Positions 7,862 to 17,226 of a stretch of 64,000 bases of DNA are shown piece after piece. This DNA comes from Phenylobacterium sp. (GTDB lineage: Bacteria; Pseudomonadota; Alphaproteobacteria; Caulobacterales; Caulobacteraceae). The position numbers and the translations under genes are program-made. The notes below the pieces were generated by a model, which saw only the letters and a program-made list of their open reading frames with translations, did not search any database and had not been told where the DNA came from. Positions within the stretch are counted from its first letter, which is position 1, and every line of letters starts with the position of its first letter. Location: contig NZ_PNLB01000013.1 of assembly GCF_013822795.1 (NCBI RefSeq), forward strand, positions 1 to 64,000, written 5' to 3'.

Positions 7862-8842
7862 GTGACCGAGACCATGACCGCTATCGCTGTGGAGGGCGGG
7901 CGAGGACCTGCGGAAAACTTGAAGGCGCAGACCATCGCGCGTCCCGAGCCGGGACCCGGGCAGATCCTGATCAAGGTCCAGGCTGCAGGCGTGAACCGTC
8001 CCGACCTGGCGCAGCGCATCGGCGCCTATCCGCCGCCGCCCGGCGCGCCCGACACGCTGGGCCTGGAGGTCGCCGGCGAAGTGGTGGTCGGGTCCGGCCG
8101 CTGGAAGGCCGGCGACAAGGTCTGCGCCCTGCTCGGCGGCGGCGGCTATGCCGAGTACGCCGTGGTCGACGCGCGCCACGCCCTGCCGATTCCGCCGGGC
8201 CTGAGCGCGCTGGAGGCCGCCGCCCTGCCCGAGACGGTGTTCACCGTCTTCGCCAACGTGTTCGAACATGGGAGCCTGAAGGCCGGCGAGACGCTGATGG
8301 TTCACGGCGCGACGTCCGGGATCGGGACAACGGCGATACAGATGGCCAAGGCCGCCGGGGCCAAGGTGATCGCCACCGGCCGCGGCGCCGGCAAGGCGGC
8401 CGAGGCGCTGAAGCTGGGCGCCGACGTCAGCGTCGACGTCACCACGCAGGACTTCGCCGAGGTCGCCAAGGCGCAGGGCGGCGTCGACGTGATCCTCGAC
8501 ATGGTCGGCGGCGACTACTTCGCCAAGGGCCTCGACGCGCTGAAGACCGGCGGGCGGATCGTGTTCATCGCCGCCCAGGGCGGCGGCGAGGTGGCGCTGC
8601 CGATTTTCCGGCTGATGATGAAGCGGGCGGTGGTCACCGGCTCGACCCTGCGTCCGCGCGACGCCGACGAGAAGGCCCGGCTGGCGGCCGCGGTCGAAGC
8701 CACCGTCTGGCCCTGGATCGCCGCCGGCCAGCTGAAGCCGCTGGTCGACAAGACCTTCCCGCTGGACGAGGCGGCGGCGGCCCACGCCTATCTCGAAGGC
8801 GGCGCGCACGTCGGCAAGGTGATGCTGACCACCGCCGCCTGA
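7862..8842 (+). CDS. NAD(P)H:quinone oxidoreductase family protein (zinc-independent MDR, PIG3-like)
   Basis: Medium-chain reductase of 326 residues. An N-terminal GroES-like domain carries AAGVNRPDLAQRIGAYPPPP, and the Rossmann domain has HGATSGIGTTAIQMAKAAGA for NADPH binding. The zinc-binding cysteines of alcohol dehydrogenases are missing, so it belongs to the quinone-oxidoreductase/enoyl-reductase group that reduces quinones or electrophilic enones. Start is probably GTG 7862, with GGAGGG upstream; ATG 7874 is an alternative. It diverges from the DUF1192 gene. Confidence 0.88.
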   Translation: MTETMTAIAVEGGRGPAENLKAQTIARPEPGPGQILIKVQAAGVNRPDLAQRIGAYPPPPGAPDTLGLEVAGEVVVGSGRWKAGDKVCALLGGGGYAEYAVVDARHALPIPPGLSALEAAALPETVFTVFANVFEHGSLKAGETLMVHGATSGIGTTAIQMAKAAGAKVIATGRGAGKAAEALKLGADVSVDVTTQDFAEVAKAQGGVDVILDMVGGDYFAKGLDALKTGGRIVFIAAQGGGEVALPIFRLMMKRAVVTGSTLRPRDADEKARLAAAVEATVWPWIAAGQLKPLVDKTFPLDEAAAAHAYLEGGAHVGKVMLTTAA

Positions 8843-9181
8843 GTCGGAGTTCTAGGATGCGGCATGGCGGCGGGCCGAGCGCCCGCCGCCGCCGCGGAAT
8901 GTTTGCAGAACATCGGTCGCGCGCCCCTCCCGCCGCGCCAAATCCCTGTCTGGTAACGGTAAGGCGCCCAGCCGCAGCCACGAAACCCGTTGACGATGGG
9001 GAAACCGTCCCTCACGATTTGGCCAATTGATCATGAGCGTCGATCGCAGCTTCAAGGCTGTGGTTTGGCCTCGTCATAATGGCGGCTGCGCAGCATTTAT
9101 CGCGCGGCGGGAGGAACAATTGGTCGACGGCCCATCCAAGCCGAATACGCGCGCGTGCGCCGACGGTCAGAGCCCCCGCGC
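8843..9181. other. Intergenic region before the transporter array (no gene seen)
   Basis: About 340 bases without a credible coding sequence. It holds a GC hairpin at 8866-8890 (10-bp stem, 5-base loop, probably ending the upstream gene) and a small palindrome ATGTT-TGCAG-AACAT at 8899-8913 that could be an operator. It must contain the promoter for the four-transporter array, but I could not place -35/-10 elements confidently. Confidence 0.5.
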
Positions 9182-10669
9182 ATGACCGGCTCTCGACCAC
9201 CTCTGAGCCTCGCCACCAAGCTGTTCTACGCCGTCGGCGCCGTCGCCAATGCGGTGAAGCTGCGCGGGCTCTCGACCTTCCTGATGCTGTTCTACAATCA
9301 GGTCGTGGGTCTGCCGCCGTCGACGGTGACCTTCGTCCTGATGATCGCCCTGATGTTCGACGCCATCGTCGACCCGCTGGTCGGCCAGGTCTCCGACAAC
9401 TTCAAATCACGCCTCGGGCGCCGCCACCCGTTCATGTACGCCGCGGCGATCCCGGTCTCGGTGGCGTTCTACATGCTGTGGAACCCGCCCGCGGGGCTCA
9501 GCGACGGCCAGATGGTCGCCTATCTGCTGGCCTGTTTGCTGACCGTGCGGCTGTTCGACACCTTCTTCGAGCTGCCGCACTCGACCCTCGCGCCCGAGCT
9601 GGCCAAGGACTACGACGAGCGCACCAAGCTGATCTCGCTGCGCATGCTGTTCGCGGTGATCGGCGGGCTGGGGATGACGGTCCTGGCCTACCAGGTGTTC
9701 CTCAAGGAGAACCCCGACGGCACCGGCGGCGTGCTGGCCCGCGACGGCTACTTCGCCTACTCGCTGTGCGCCTCGCTGCTGATCTTCACCTGCATCCTGG
9801 TGTCGACGGCCGGCACCCAGAACCAGATTCCCTATCTGCGCCAGGCGCCGAACCGCAAGATCACCTTCAAGGCGATGGCCAAGGAAGTGGCCGCGACTCT
9901 GAACAACCGCGCCTTCGTCATCGCCACCATCACCGGGATGTTCGTGGCCATCGCCGTCGGCGCCCGCAACGCGCTGGAGATCTATTTCGGCCTCTACTTC
10001 TGGGAGCTGACCCAGTCTCAGCTGGCGGGCCTCGTCACGGTCAGCGTCCTGGGCGGAGCCATCGGCGTGGTGGCCGCGCCGCAGGTCGCCAAGCGCCTGG
10101 GCAAGAAGCACGGCGCGATCCTGATGTTCGCCAGCGCCCTGCTGGTCGGGGTCAGCCCGGTCGTCGCCCGGCTGTTCGGGGTCATGCCGGCCAACGGCAC
10201 CGGCCTGCTCTACGGCCTGCTGGTCATCGAGACCGTGATCAACACCGCGCTCGCGGGCGGCACCGGGGTGCTGCTGGTGTCGCTGGTCGCCGACGTCATC
10301 GAGGACGCCGAGGTCAAGACCGGACGCCGTTCCGAAGGCCTGCTGATGAGCGCCGACAACCTGTTCAAGAAGCTGGTCTCCGGCGTCGGGGTGTTCATCT
10401 CCGGCTCGGTGTTGGCGCTCATCGCCTTCCCGGAGAACGCCAAGCGCGGCCAGGTGGACCCCGAGATCATCCACAACATGGGCCTGATCTATCTGCCGGT
10501 GATCGGGGTGCTGTTCGGGCTGGGGATCGTCAGCCTCAGCTTCTTCAACATCGACAAGGCCAAGCACGAGGACAACCTCGCCCGCCTGGCCGAGCGGTCC
10601 GGCGCTTCGAGCGAACCCGATCCGGCCCCCGAGCCCCCCGCCGCATCGCCGCAGCCCTTCAAAGCCTGA
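9182..10669 (+). CDS. GPH-family (MelB-like, MFS_2) cation:glycoside symporter, paralogue 1
   Basis: Inner-membrane transporter of 495 residues from ATG 9182 (504 if the GTG at 9155 is used). Key segments are the loop SDNFKSRLGRRHPFMYAAA, LFYNQVVGLPPSTV, and the C-terminal ADVIEDAEVKTGRRSEGLL, all typical of PF13347 symporters for sugars, glucuronides or related glycosides. About twelve membrane segments are visible. It is the first of four tandem paralogues reading the same way; the second starts 22 bases after its stop. A proline/alanine-rich, polar C-terminal tail is cytoplasmic. The substrate is unknown. Confidence 0.9.
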   Translation: MTGSRPPLSLATKLFYAVGAVANAVKLRGLSTFLMLFYNQVVGLPPSTVTFVLMIALMFDAIVDPLVGQVSDNFKSRLGRRHPFMYAAAIPVSVAFYMLWNPPAGLSDGQMVAYLLACLLTVRLFDTFFELPHSTLAPELAKDYDERTKLISLRMLFAVIGGLGMTVLAYQVFLKENPDGTGGVLARDGYFAYSLCASLLIFTCILVSTAGTQNQIPYLRQAPNRKITFKAMAKEVAATLNNRAFVIATITGMFVAIAVGARNALEIYFGLYFWELTQSQLAGLVTVSVLGGAIGVVAAPQVAKRLGKKHGAILMFASALLVGVSPVVARLFGVMPANGTGLLYGLLVIETVINTALAGGTGVLLVSLVADVIEDAEVKTGRRSEGLLMSADNLFKKLVSGVGVFISGSVLALIAFPENAKRGQVDPEIIHNMGLIYLPVIGVLFGLGIVSLSFFNIDKAKHEDNLARLAERSGASSEPDPAPEPPAASPQPFKA

Positions 10670-10691
10670 CCTTTAGTCCAGGATTCCCGAC

Positions 10692-12224
10692 ATGACCGAC
10701 GCCGCCGCCGGCCTGCCGCCGCGCCCGCCCATCACGTTCACGACCAAGGCGCTTTATGGCCTGGGCGCGGCCGCCAACATCATCAAGCAGCGCGGCATCA
10801 CGACCTTCCTGCTGCTGTTCTACAACCAGGTGGTCGGCCTGCCGCCGGCCATGGTGTCGACGGCGATCATGATCGCGCTGATCTTCGACGCCTTCGTCGA
10901 CCCGATGGTCGGGCAGATCTCGGACAACACCCGCAGCAAGTGGGGCCGCCGCCACCCGTTCATGTACGCCGCGGCCCTGCCGGTCGCGATCGCCTTCTAC
11001 ATGATCTGGAACCCGCCGGTCGGCTGGGAGGACGAGGCGCTGTTCGGCTACATGCTGGTCTGCCTGCTGGTCATCCGGCTGTTCGACACCTTCTTCGAAC
11101 TGCCTTCGACGGCGCTGCTGGCCGAGCTGACCAGCGACTATGACCAGCGCACCAGCATGATCGCCATCCGTTCGTTCTGCGGCGTGGCCGGCGGCCTGAT
11201 CATGCAGCTGCTGGTCTACCAGGTGTTCCTCAAGAAGAACGCCGACGGCACCGGCGGCCTGCTCTCGCGCGATGGTTGGCAGACCTATTCGATCGTCGCG
11301 GCGATCACGATCTTCACGATCATCCTGATCTCGTCGCGGGCGACGCACCACCAGATCCCCTACCTGCGCCAGCCGCCGAAGCGGAAGATCACCCTGCCCG
11401 CCATGCTGCGCGAAGTGGGCGCGACCTTGAACAACCGCTCGTTCGTGGCCCTGACCATCTCAGGCATGTTCATGAACGTGTCGCTGGGCCTGAAGACCGC
11501 GCTGGAGCTCTATTTCAACCTCTACTTCTGGGGTCTGACCCAAGGCCAGCTGGCGCTGCTGACCGTCACCGGCGTGGTCGCCAGCGTGATCGGCGTCGTC
11601 GCAGCCCCGAAGGTCGCCGCCAAGCTCGGCAAGAAACTGGCCGCCATCACCATGTTCTTCGGCGCGGTGATCGCCCTGCTGCTGCCGATCGGCCTGCGGA
11701 TCCTGGGCCTGATGCCCGAGAACGGGACCAACCTGCTGTTCGGCATCCTGATCATCGACTTCATGGCCAACGGCGCCATGGCGATCATGACCGGGGTCAT
11801 GCTGCAGTCGATGATCGCCGACGTGGTCGAGGACAGCGAGGTCAAGACCGGCCGCCGCTCAGAGGGCCTGCTGTTCTCGGCCGACAACCTGTTCAAGAAG
11901 ATCGTCTCCGGGGTCGGCGTCTTCACCTCCGGCGTGCTGCTGGCCTATGTCGCCTTCCCGCAGGGCGCCAAGCCGGGCGAGGTGGACCCCGAGCTGCTGC
12001 GCAACCTGGCGCTCATCTATCTGCCGACCATCGGCGGCTTCTACGCCGTGGCGATCACCTGCCTGTTCCTCTACCGGATCGACAAGACCACCCACGAGGA
12101 AAACCTGCGCAAGCTGCAGGCGGGGGCGCTGGAGACCCGCACCACCGACGCCCAGATCGAAGCGGCCTCGCCCGCGGCGACCGGCCCGGCCGGAGACCTC
12201 AGCCCGGTCGCGCCCAAGGCCTGA
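10692..12224 (+). CDS. GPH-family (MelB-like, MFS_2) cation:glycoside symporter, paralogue 2
   Basis: Second member of the tandem set, 510 residues. It shares with paralogue 1 the segments GRRHPFMYAAALPVAIAFY, LFDTFFELPSTALLAEL, GTLNNRSF and ADVVEDSEVKTGRRSEGLL. It is the closest relative of paralogue 1 by eye, including the YQVFLK...ADGTGGLL loop, so a recent duplication is likely. The short 22-base gap means the two are probably cotranscribed. A terminator (12253-12284) follows, so paralogues 3 and 4 may form a separate unit. Confidence 0.9.
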   Translation: MTDAAAGLPPRPPITFTTKALYGLGAAANIIKQRGITTFLLLFYNQVVGLPPAMVSTAIMIALIFDAFVDPMVGQISDNTRSKWGRRHPFMYAAALPVAIAFYMIWNPPVGWEDEALFGYMLVCLLVIRLFDTFFELPSTALLAELTSDYDQRTSMIAIRSFCGVAGGLIMQLLVYQVFLKKNADGTGGLLSRDGWQTYSIVAAITIFTIILISSRATHHQIPYLRQPPKRKITLPAMLREVGATLNNRSFVALTISGMFMNVSLGLKTALELYFNLYFWGLTQGQLALLTVTGVVASVIGVVAAPKVAAKLGKKLAAITMFFGAVIALLLPIGLRILGLMPENGTNLLFGILIIDFMANGAMAIMTGVMLQSMIADVVEDSEVKTGRRSEGLLFSADNLFKKIVSGVGVFTSGVLLAYVAFPQGAKPGEVDPELLRNLALIYLPTIGGFYAVAITCLFLYRIDKTTHEENLRKLQAGALETRTTDAQIEAASPAATGPAGDLSPVAPKA

Positions 12225-12252
12225 CGCACCGCACCTCCCAGCGGTTCAACCT

Positions 12253-12284
12253 CCCCTCGCGGCGCATCGTCGCGAGGGGCTTTT
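12253..12284 (+). terminator. Rho-independent terminator after transporter paralogue 2
   Basis: Nine-bp stem CCCCTCGCG / CGCGAGGGG (12253-12261 with 12271-12279), then CTTTT. Confidence 0.75.
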
Positions 12285-12386
12285 GACTTTGGCGAATAGG
12301 CGCTTGCCAGCGCCCCGGTCGTACCGAATATTCGAACCAGCGGCGTCCGCGGCGAAGATCGCGGCCCTCTGGTCAGGGAGGACGGC

Positions 12387-13868
12387 ATGGGCGAGGCCCA
12401 AGCGGCGGACGGGTGTCTGAGCGTCGGTTCGAAGGTGTTCTACGGCGTGGGCTCGGTCGCGTTCGGAGTCGCCACGCTCGGCCTCTCCTCGGCGGTGCTG
12501 GCGCCGTATCTGAACCGTGTGATCGGACTGCCGGCGCTGTGGGTCGGCACGGCGATCATGGCCACCCTGATCCTCGACGCCTTCATCGACCCGGCGATCG
12601 GCCAGTGGTCGGACAAGCTGCGCACCCGCTGGGGCCGCCGCCATCCGCTGATGTACGCCGCCGCCCCGCTGGTGGCGCTGGCCTGCATCGGCTTCTGGAA
12701 CTCGCCGGCCGACTGGCCGCCGCAGAGCATCGGGCTCTACCTGATCGGCATGCTGGTGCTGCTGCGGATCTGCGTCAGCCTCTACGAGGTGCCGAGCCAG
12801 GCGCTGGCCCCGGAGCTGACCTCCGACTACCACCAGCGCACCAGCCTGTTCAGCTACCGGTTTTTCTTCGGGGTGATCGGCGGTTTCGGGATGAACGTGG
12901 TGCTCTACCAGGTCTTCCTGAGCCCGGAGAACGGCGGGATCCTCAACCGCGACGGCTATGCGCAGTATGGAATTCTGGCCGGGCTGGTGATGGCCGCCTC
13001 GATCCTGGTCTCCTCGCTCGGCACCCATCGGCACATCCCGCGCCTGGCCGCGCCGCCGGAGCGGCAGGCGAGCCTGCGCCAGCTGCTGGCCGAGATCGGC
13101 GGCACGCTGTCCAACCGCTCGCTGGTGGTGGTGATGACCTCCGGCCTCTGCTCGGGCGTGGCCGCGGGCATGACCAACGCGCTCAGCCAATACTTCTATC
13201 TGGAGTTCTGGGGGCTCAGCGCCGCCAACATCTCGATGCTGGCCCTGGCCTCGGTGCTGGCCTCGGTGTCCGGCGTGGCGATCGCCGCCCCGGCCTCGAA
13301 GGCGTTCGGCAAGAAGGCTGCGATGCTCGGCCTGTTCAGCGTCTCGACGGTCACCGCCTCGGCCCCGATCCTGCTGCGGCTGCTGCACCTGATGCCGCCG
13401 AACCATTCGCCGTGGGTGTTCGCCATCCTCTGGGTCGACGCCTTCATCGCCACCACCCTGGCCATCGCGGGCTACATCATCATCTCCTCGATGATCGCCG
13501 ACATCGTCGAGGACGCCGCGGTGCGCACCGGGGTGCGCTCGGAAGGCCTGCTGTTTGCGGCCAACGGCCTCTTACCGAAGTTCACCGCCGGCATCGGCGT
13601 GTTCCTGAGCGGCCTGTTGCTGACCTTCGTGGCGTTCCCGACCCACGCGCCGGCCGGTTCGGTGGGCCCGGAGATCATGCGCCACCTGGCGCTGATCTAC
13701 CTGCCGATCACCTTCGGGATGAACATGCTCTCGATCCTGGTGCTGGTCTTCTACCGGATCGACCGCGAGACCCATGAGCGCAACGTCGCGGCCCTGGCCG
13801 GGGAGAAGACGGTCGGCGACGAGGGCCCGCCGCCGCAGGCCGAACCGGTAATCGCTAGCGCAGGTTGA
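12387..13868 (+). CDS. GPH-family (MelB-like, MFS_2) cation:glycoside symporter, paralogue 3
   Basis: Third tandem transporter, 493 residues, ATG preceded by GGGAGGACGGC. The family loop is SDKLRTRWGRRHPLMYAAAP and the C-terminal signature is ADIVEDAAVRTGVRSEGLLF. It differs from the others where paralogues 1 and 2 have VEDSEVKTGRR, and it has the acidic charge pattern AVRTGV instead, so it is the most diverged copy and may have a different substrate or coupling. It is separated from paralogue 2 by a terminator and from paralogue 4 by 65 bases. Confidence 0.88.
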   Translation: MGEAQAADGCLSVGSKVFYGVGSVAFGVATLGLSSAVLAPYLNRVIGLPALWVGTAIMATLILDAFIDPAIGQWSDKLRTRWGRRHPLMYAAAPLVALACIGFWNSPADWPPQSIGLYLIGMLVLLRICVSLYEVPSQALAPELTSDYHQRTSLFSYRFFFGVIGGFGMNVVLYQVFLSPENGGILNRDGYAQYGILAGLVMAASILVSSLGTHRHIPRLAAPPERQASLRQLLAEIGGTLSNRSLVVVMTSGLCSGVAAGMTNALSQYFYLEFWGLSAANISMLALASVLASVSGVAIAAPASKAFGKKAAMLGLFSVSTVTASAPILLRLLHLMPPNHSPWVFAILWVDAFIATTLAIAGYIIISSMIADIVEDAAVRTGVRSEGLLFAANGLLPKFTAGIGVFLSGLLLTFVAFPTHAPAGSVGPEIMRHLALIYLPITFGMNMLSILVLVFYRIDRETHERNVAALAGEKTVGDEGPPPQAEPVIASAG

Positions 13869-13933
13869 GACGCCCCCTTCCCTCGCCCTCCTGGTCGTGT
13901 TTACAAAAGCGAACATAGAACAGGGGAAACGCC

Positions 13934-15412
13934 GTGGCGGATGCCGTACCAGATGCTCAAAAACAGGGGCGCTTGAGCGTCTCGACTAAGTTCTTCTACG
14001 GCTTCGGCTCAGTCGCCTTCGGGGTTAAGGACCAGGGCTTCTCGTATCTGCTGCTGATCTTCTACAACCAGGTGGTCGGCCTGCCCTCGGCGACCGTCGG
14101 CCTGGCGATCATGATCGCCTTGATCATCGACAGCTTCCTCGACCCGATCATGGGCCAGGTGTCGGACAACTGGCGCTCGCGCTGGGGCCGCCGCCACCCG
14201 TTCATGTACGCCTCGGCCTTGCCGGTGGCGCTGTCCTACCTGCTGCTGTGGAATCCGCCGCAAGGCTGGTCGCACGAAGCGCTGTTCGTCTACCTGATCG
14301 TGGTGGCGGTGATCATCCGCAGCTTCATCACCATGTACGAGATCCCCTCGGCGGCGCTGGCGGCCGAACTGACCACCGACTACGACGAGCGCACCAAGGT
14401 CATGTCCTACCGCTACTTCTTCGCCTGGTGGGGCGGCCTGACCATGACACTGCTGGCGCTGAAGGTGTTCCTGACCCCGGACGCCGAGCATCCGGTCGGC
14501 CAGCTGAACCCGGCCGGCTACGTCACCTATGGCTATGTCGCCGCCGCGGTGATCTTCGCGGCCATCCTGATCTCGGCGATGGGCACCCACAACCAGATCC
14601 CACGCCTGCGCATTCCGCCGGCCCGCAAGCTCAGCCTTGGCCAGCTGGCCAAGGAGATGGTCGGCACGCTCAGCCACAAGTCGTTCCTGGTGCTGATGGG
14701 GGCTGGCCTGTTCAACGCCATGGCCGGCGGCCTGGTGCTGTCCCTGAACCTCTACTTCAACACCTTCTTCTGGCAGCTGCCGTCGAACCAGATCGCCATC
14801 CTGGCGGCCGCCAACTTCATCTCGGCGGCGCTGGCCTTCGGCTTCGCGGCGCCGCTCTCCAAGCGGCTTGGCAAGAAGCAGACCGCCCAGCTGACCAAGG
14901 TGCTGTCCTTCGTCATCGCCGTGACCCCGATCACCCTGCGGCTGACCGGCGTGTTCCCCGACAACAGTTCGCCGGCGCTGCTGCCGATCCTGTTCGTGCA
15001 GGCGGTGTTCTCGACCGGCTTCTCGATCATTTCTGCGATCCTGATCTCGTCGATGATCGCCGACGTCGTCGAGGACTCCGAGCTGCGCACCGGCCGCCGG
15101 TCCGAGGGCCTGTTCTTCGCCGCCGCCGCCTTCGTGCAGAAGGCGGTCTCCGGCGTCGGCATCTTCGCCTCGAGCATGATCCTGCTGGCCATCGGCTTCC
15201 CGCAGAACGCCAAGCCGGGCCAGGTCAGCGAGGGCGTGGTCTCGAACCTCGGCCTGACCTACCTGTTCGTGCTGGGCGGGCTCTATGGCGCGGCGATCCT
15301 CTGCGTCTCGCTCTACAAGATCACCCGCGACAGCCACGCGGCCAGCCTCGCCAAGCTGGCGGCCCAGGCCGAGCAGGTCGAGGGCGGCGAAGGCCCCGAG
15401 CGCATCGGCTGA
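13934..15412 (+). CDS. GPH-family (MelB-like, MFS_2) cation:glycoside symporter, paralogue 4
   Basis: Fourth tandem transporter, 492 residues, starting at GTG 13934 with AGGGGAAAC upstream. It carries SDNWRSRWGRRHPFMYASAL and ADVVEDSELRTGRRSEGLFF. As in the other copies, the family loop and the late VEDSE-RTGRRSEG helix are intact, so the protein looks functional. No glycoside hydrolase or sugar kinase gene accompanies the array, which leaves the imported compound open. A strong bidirectional terminator follows. Confidence 0.88.
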   Translation: MADAVPDAQKQGRLSVSTKFFYGFGSVAFGVKDQGFSYLLLIFYNQVVGLPSATVGLAIMIALIIDSFLDPIMGQVSDNWRSRWGRRHPFMYASALPVALSYLLLWNPPQGWSHEALFVYLIVVAVIIRSFITMYEIPSAALAAELTTDYDERTKVMSYRYFFAWWGGLTMTLLALKVFLTPDAEHPVGQLNPAGYVTYGYVAAAVIFAAILISAMGTHNQIPRLRIPPARKLSLGQLAKEMVGTLSHKSFLVLMGAGLFNAMAGGLVLSLNLYFNTFFWQLPSNQIAILAAANFISAALAFGFAAPLSKRLGKKQTAQLTKVLSFVIAVTPITLRLTGVFPDNSSPALLPILFVQAVFSTGFSIISAILISSMIADVVEDSELRTGRRSEGLFFAAAAFVQKAVSGVGIFASSMILLAIGFPQNAKPGQVSEGVVSNLGLTYLFVLGGLYGAAILCVSLYKITRDSHAASLAKLAAQAEQVEGGEGPERIG

Positions 15413-15422
15413 GCCAAAGAAA

Positions 15423-15452
15423 AACGCGCCGGGCGACTGGGCCCGGCGCGTT
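15423..15452. terminator. Bidirectional terminator between transporter paralogue 4 and the TadG-like gene
   Basis: Perfect 12-bp stem AACGCGCCGGGC / GCCCGGCGCGTT (15423-15434 with 15441-15452), with As before and a T-rich stretch after. It can serve both convergent genes. Confidence 0.75.
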
Positions 15453-15476
15453 CGACTTTCATCCTCGCGGCGGCGG

Positions 15477-17111
15477 CTACTTGGCGATCCGCAGCGAGTT
15501 GATGTCCTGGGCGATGGCCCGGAAGGCGACCCGCAGCTCGGCCCCGCCGTTGGGCATGTAGACGTACTCCGGCGCGGTCGCGCAGTTGTTCATCAGGTTC
15601 TTCACGGCCGTCTCGCTGCCGACGTTGAAGCCGACCGTGTAGACGATCACACCCTTGGCCTTCATGTTGGTGCAGAGCTTCGCGGCTTGGGCGAACGGAT
15701 CGCCGTTGACCGCATCGCAGTTGATACGCTTGTCGGCGTTTGGCGCTCCGTCGCCGGAGTTTTTGGCCGCGACCCCGCGACAATAGGGGGTGTTGAAAGC
15801 GCCGTCCGTCATCAGAACGACAACCTTCAGCAGTTGCTTTTCGCCGTAGGCGGCGGGCGCGCTGTCGTCGGTCCAGAGACCAGTCCCCTTCCACTCAGGC
15901 GAGATCATGTACCAACCCCAGGCGAGGCCGATATGGCCGGCGGTCGAGCCGGAGTGAACGAGCGAGTCGATGACGCCTTTCAGCGTCGTCTTGTTGGTCG
16001 AGAGCGGTACGATCGGCTTGGAGGGGCACGATGCAGCATAGTGCCAGCCCACCGGGGCGCCGGACGGGGCGGCGTCGTCATAGGCGTGGTCGCCGGTACG
16101 CTCCGTCGCGCAGGCAGTCTTGCTGAACGTCGTTTCATAGACATTTCTCGAAGTGCTGCTGGCGTTGGTGAAGATGTTCTGGCTGCAGCCTTCGCCCTTA
16201 CACTGCACGGTTCCGCCGGAGACGTAGTCAGCGTAGTTGGTGCCGTCGACGTTCTCGATCTTCTGATCTTTGAGGCGCTGCAGCTTGAAGGTGTCCTTCG
16301 TCACGGCGGTCGCGATGAACGTCTTGTCGTTCAACGCCGCCATGCCGCTGACACCGGAAATGTACAGGCGTTCGCCTTCGTACAACCCATGATTAGCCGA
16401 GGTGATCATCACCGGGTTGGCCTTGGTCGCGCCGGTGATCGCGGTGGTTCCCTTCACCGCACCGCGAGCGGCGGCCTCGTAGGTCCCCATATTGACCCCG
16501 ACCGAATAGGGAACGATCGCGACCTTGGTATAGTACGGCTTCTGCTGATCCTTCACGACGAGATCGATGAGGTCCTTCGCCGCTGTCTTGAGGTTCTCCA
16601 TGTAGTCTTCCATCGAGCCGGTGGTGTCGAGCACCAGAGCGACTTCGACGTTGTTGGAGTTGCGCAGCACCTCGGAGTCGGCGGCGATGTCGGCCTGCAC
16701 CCACAGGCGCGGCCCCACCGTCGGCGGGGTGATCGTCGCACGGCCCTTGATGGTGATCTTGTCCTCGGCCAGCTTGAAGGTGCTGGAGGTGATCTCCTGC
16801 CCCTTCGGCAGCTTGAGGTTCGCACGCAGCGCCGCGTCGCCCGAATTCTGAATGTCGGTCGCCGACGTCGCGGTCGAGCGCGCCACATAGAGCGTGGCGG
16901 TGTCGAGGGCGTCCTGCAGCTGGCCGCGCTGGGTCGTGATCATGTAGAGGTCGATCAGACCCATGGTGGCGGGCGCCAGCAGCAGCAGGCCCACAGCAAA
17001 GAAGACGGCGGTCGCGCCGCGCTCGTCGCGAATACCCGCGACGCATCGGGCCTTGAGCCGCCCGGTCATGCCATGAATACGCCTGGCGACTTGCTTGGTG
17101 ATCTTTTCCAC
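15477..17111 (-). CDS. TadG-like pilus-assembly protein with von Willebrand A domain
   Basis: Secreted or envelope protein of 544 residues. After a basic N-terminus, ERGATAVFFAVGLLLLAPAT (about 30-49) is the hydrophobic TadE/TadG-type segment. A vWA domain starts near 155 with the metal-ion site DTTGSM (162-167) and continues with MTDGAFNTPYC. Inside the vWA domain, residues of about 232-280 (ITSANHGLYEGERLYISGV and following) look like an inserted beta module of the E1-FCCH type. Relatives support Flp/Tad pilus assembly or adhesion. No other tad/cpa gene is nearby, so this is an orphan copy. Confidence 0.85.
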   Translation of the reverse strand: MEKITKQVARRIHGMTGRLKARCVAGIRDERGATAVFFAVGLLLLAPATMGLIDLYMITTQRGQLQDALDTATLYVARSTATSATDIQNSGDAALRANLKLPKGQEITSSTFKLAEDKITIKGRATITPPTVGPRLWVQADIAADSEVLRNSNNVEVALVLDTTGSMEDYMENLKTAAKDLIDLVVKDQQKPYYTKVAIVPYSVGVNMGTYEAAARGAVKGTTAITGATKANPVMITSANHGLYEGERLYISGVSGMAALNDKTFIATAVTKDTFKLQRLKDQKIENVDGTNYADYVSGGTVQCKGEGCSQNIFTNASSTSRNVYETTFSKTACATERTGDHAYDDAAPSGAPVGWHYAASCPSKPIVPLSTNKTTLKGVIDSLVHSGSTAGHIGLAWGWYMISPEWKGTGLWTDDSAPAAYGEKQLLKVVVLMTDGAFNTPYCRGVAAKNSGDGAPNADKRINCDAVNGDPFAQAAKLCTNMKAKGVIVYTVGFNVGSETAVKNLMNNCATAPEYVYMPNGGAELRVAFRAIAQDINSLRIAK

Positions 17112-17172
17112 AGCCTGGAGCCCCAGCAGTTCAGAGTTGAATCCGCTGGAGTTTGCCAGAGCAGAGTAAACG

Positions 17173-17219
17173 AACGGGCGCCGAAGACAGTTAAGGCAAC
17201 GCTTAATTCGGCGCCCGTT
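17173..17219 (-). terminator. Hairpin/terminator after the M2 peptidase gene
   Basis: Perfect 13-bp arms AACGGGCGCCGAA (17173-17185) and TTCGGCGCCCGTT (17207-17219) with a 21-base loop. On the minus strand it follows the peptidase stop and is followed by CGTTTACT. The loop contains TTAAGGCAACGCTTAA. Confidence 0.55.
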
Positions 17220-17226
17220 AACCGAC

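Noticed and set aside
17191..17206. TTAA-N8-TTAA as a CtrA site
   Set aside because: CtrA sites have a seven-base spacer; this one has eight and sits in the loop of a terminator.
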